A DNA stretch of 64,000 nucleotides from Halorubrum salinum (GTDB taxonomy: Archaea; Halobacteriota; Halobacteria; Halobacteriales; Haloferacaceae). Below the pieces are notes generated by a model that was not told where the DNA came from, made no database searches, and was given only the letters and a program-made list of their open reading frames with translations. The stretch's first letter is position 1. Each line of letters opens with the position of its first letter. The stretch lies in assembly GCF_024494575.1 (NCBI RefSeq), contig NZ_JANHDO010000002.1, forward strand, positions 1 through 64,000, read 5' to 3'. The position numbers and the translations under genes are program-made. Positions 63,933-64,000 of the stretch are shown here, piece after piece.

Positions 63933-64000
63933 ATGTCGCCCGCCTCCGATCTCGGCCCCGCGCTCGCCCCTCCCGCCTCTGCCCTCGCTTCGGTCGCCCC
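63933..64000 (+). CDS. start of a further gene in the cobalamin operon (truncated by window)
   Basis: An ATG two bases after the cbiA stop opens a frame (SPASDLGPALAPPASALASV) that stays open to the window end. The spacing fits another operon member. Only about 22 codons are visible, so no product can be named and even the reading frame is uncertain. Confidence 0.35.
   Translation, partial: MSPASDLGPALAPPASALASVA

Overview
The window is chromosomal DNA of a halophilic archaeon of the class Halobacteria, most like Halorubrum or a close relative. The DNA is GC-rich, the proteins are very acidic, and most promoters are haloarchaeal TATA boxes about 25-30 bases upstream of start codons with almost no leader. 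The gene content is typical: split RNA polymerase B and A subunits, a fused double histone, RPA with RPA-associated proteins, NucS, L10e, haloarchaeal 2Fe-2S ferredoxins and DUF families. It is a core chromosomal segment with a few small scars of mobile DNA.

Layout. 1-500: the distal end of an rRNA operon, with a tRNA-like processing element, 5S rRNA, a terminator and tRNA-Cys. 560-7031: a winged-helix regulator, a membrane-anchored protein, a VOC enzyme, a DUF1028 protein, an EEP-family enzyme, a PUA protein, a membrane-tethered ferredoxin and a NifU-domain protein. 7057-16669: a GCS2 ligase, a FAU-1-type ribonuclease, a PrsW-type protease, a ROK glucokinase, UspA, a second ferredoxin, CspA and small membrane or zinc-ribbon proteins. 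16677-18512: a degenerate integrative element at the 3' end of tRNA-Phe, carrying a broken integrase and a GAF histidine kinase. 18653-24045: tRNA-Pro, a Ski2-type helicase, L10e, NucS and S-adenosylhomocysteine hydrolase. 24155-26650: a secreted acidic repeat protein and a divergent copper regulator/chaperone pair.

26723-32018 is a four-gene 2-oxoacid dehydrogenase operon (E1alpha, E1beta, E2, E3). 32300-38119 holds a ribbon-helix-helix protein, rpa3-rpap3, a Nudix enzyme, a putative Fe-S nuclease (DUF5787), a CBS protein, a candidate small RNA and dUTPase. Aconitase (38385-40367) converges on rps7. From 49986 down to 40532 runs rpoH-rpoB2-rpoB1-rpoA1-rpoA2-nusA-rps12-rps7, all on the minus strand. 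Upstream of it lie two identical tRNA-Asp genes, then a chromatin and single-strand-DNA cluster (rpa2, histone, histone deacetylase), tRNA-Arg with a duplicated 3' end, a Na+/H+-type antiporter with RCK domains, a five-gene urea/amide ABC transporter (urtABCDE-like) and the start of a cobalamin cluster (cobT-like, cbiA).

The most notable non-routine structures are: the tRNA-Phe element remnant; the tRNA-Arg 3'-end duplication; a candidate structured small RNA near 37490; the histone/deacetylase gene pair beside rpa2; a putative Cas4-like nuclease in DUF5787; and a 16-bp AT palindrome in front of uspA. I saw no CRISPR array, no intact insertion sequence and no recognisable defence island.
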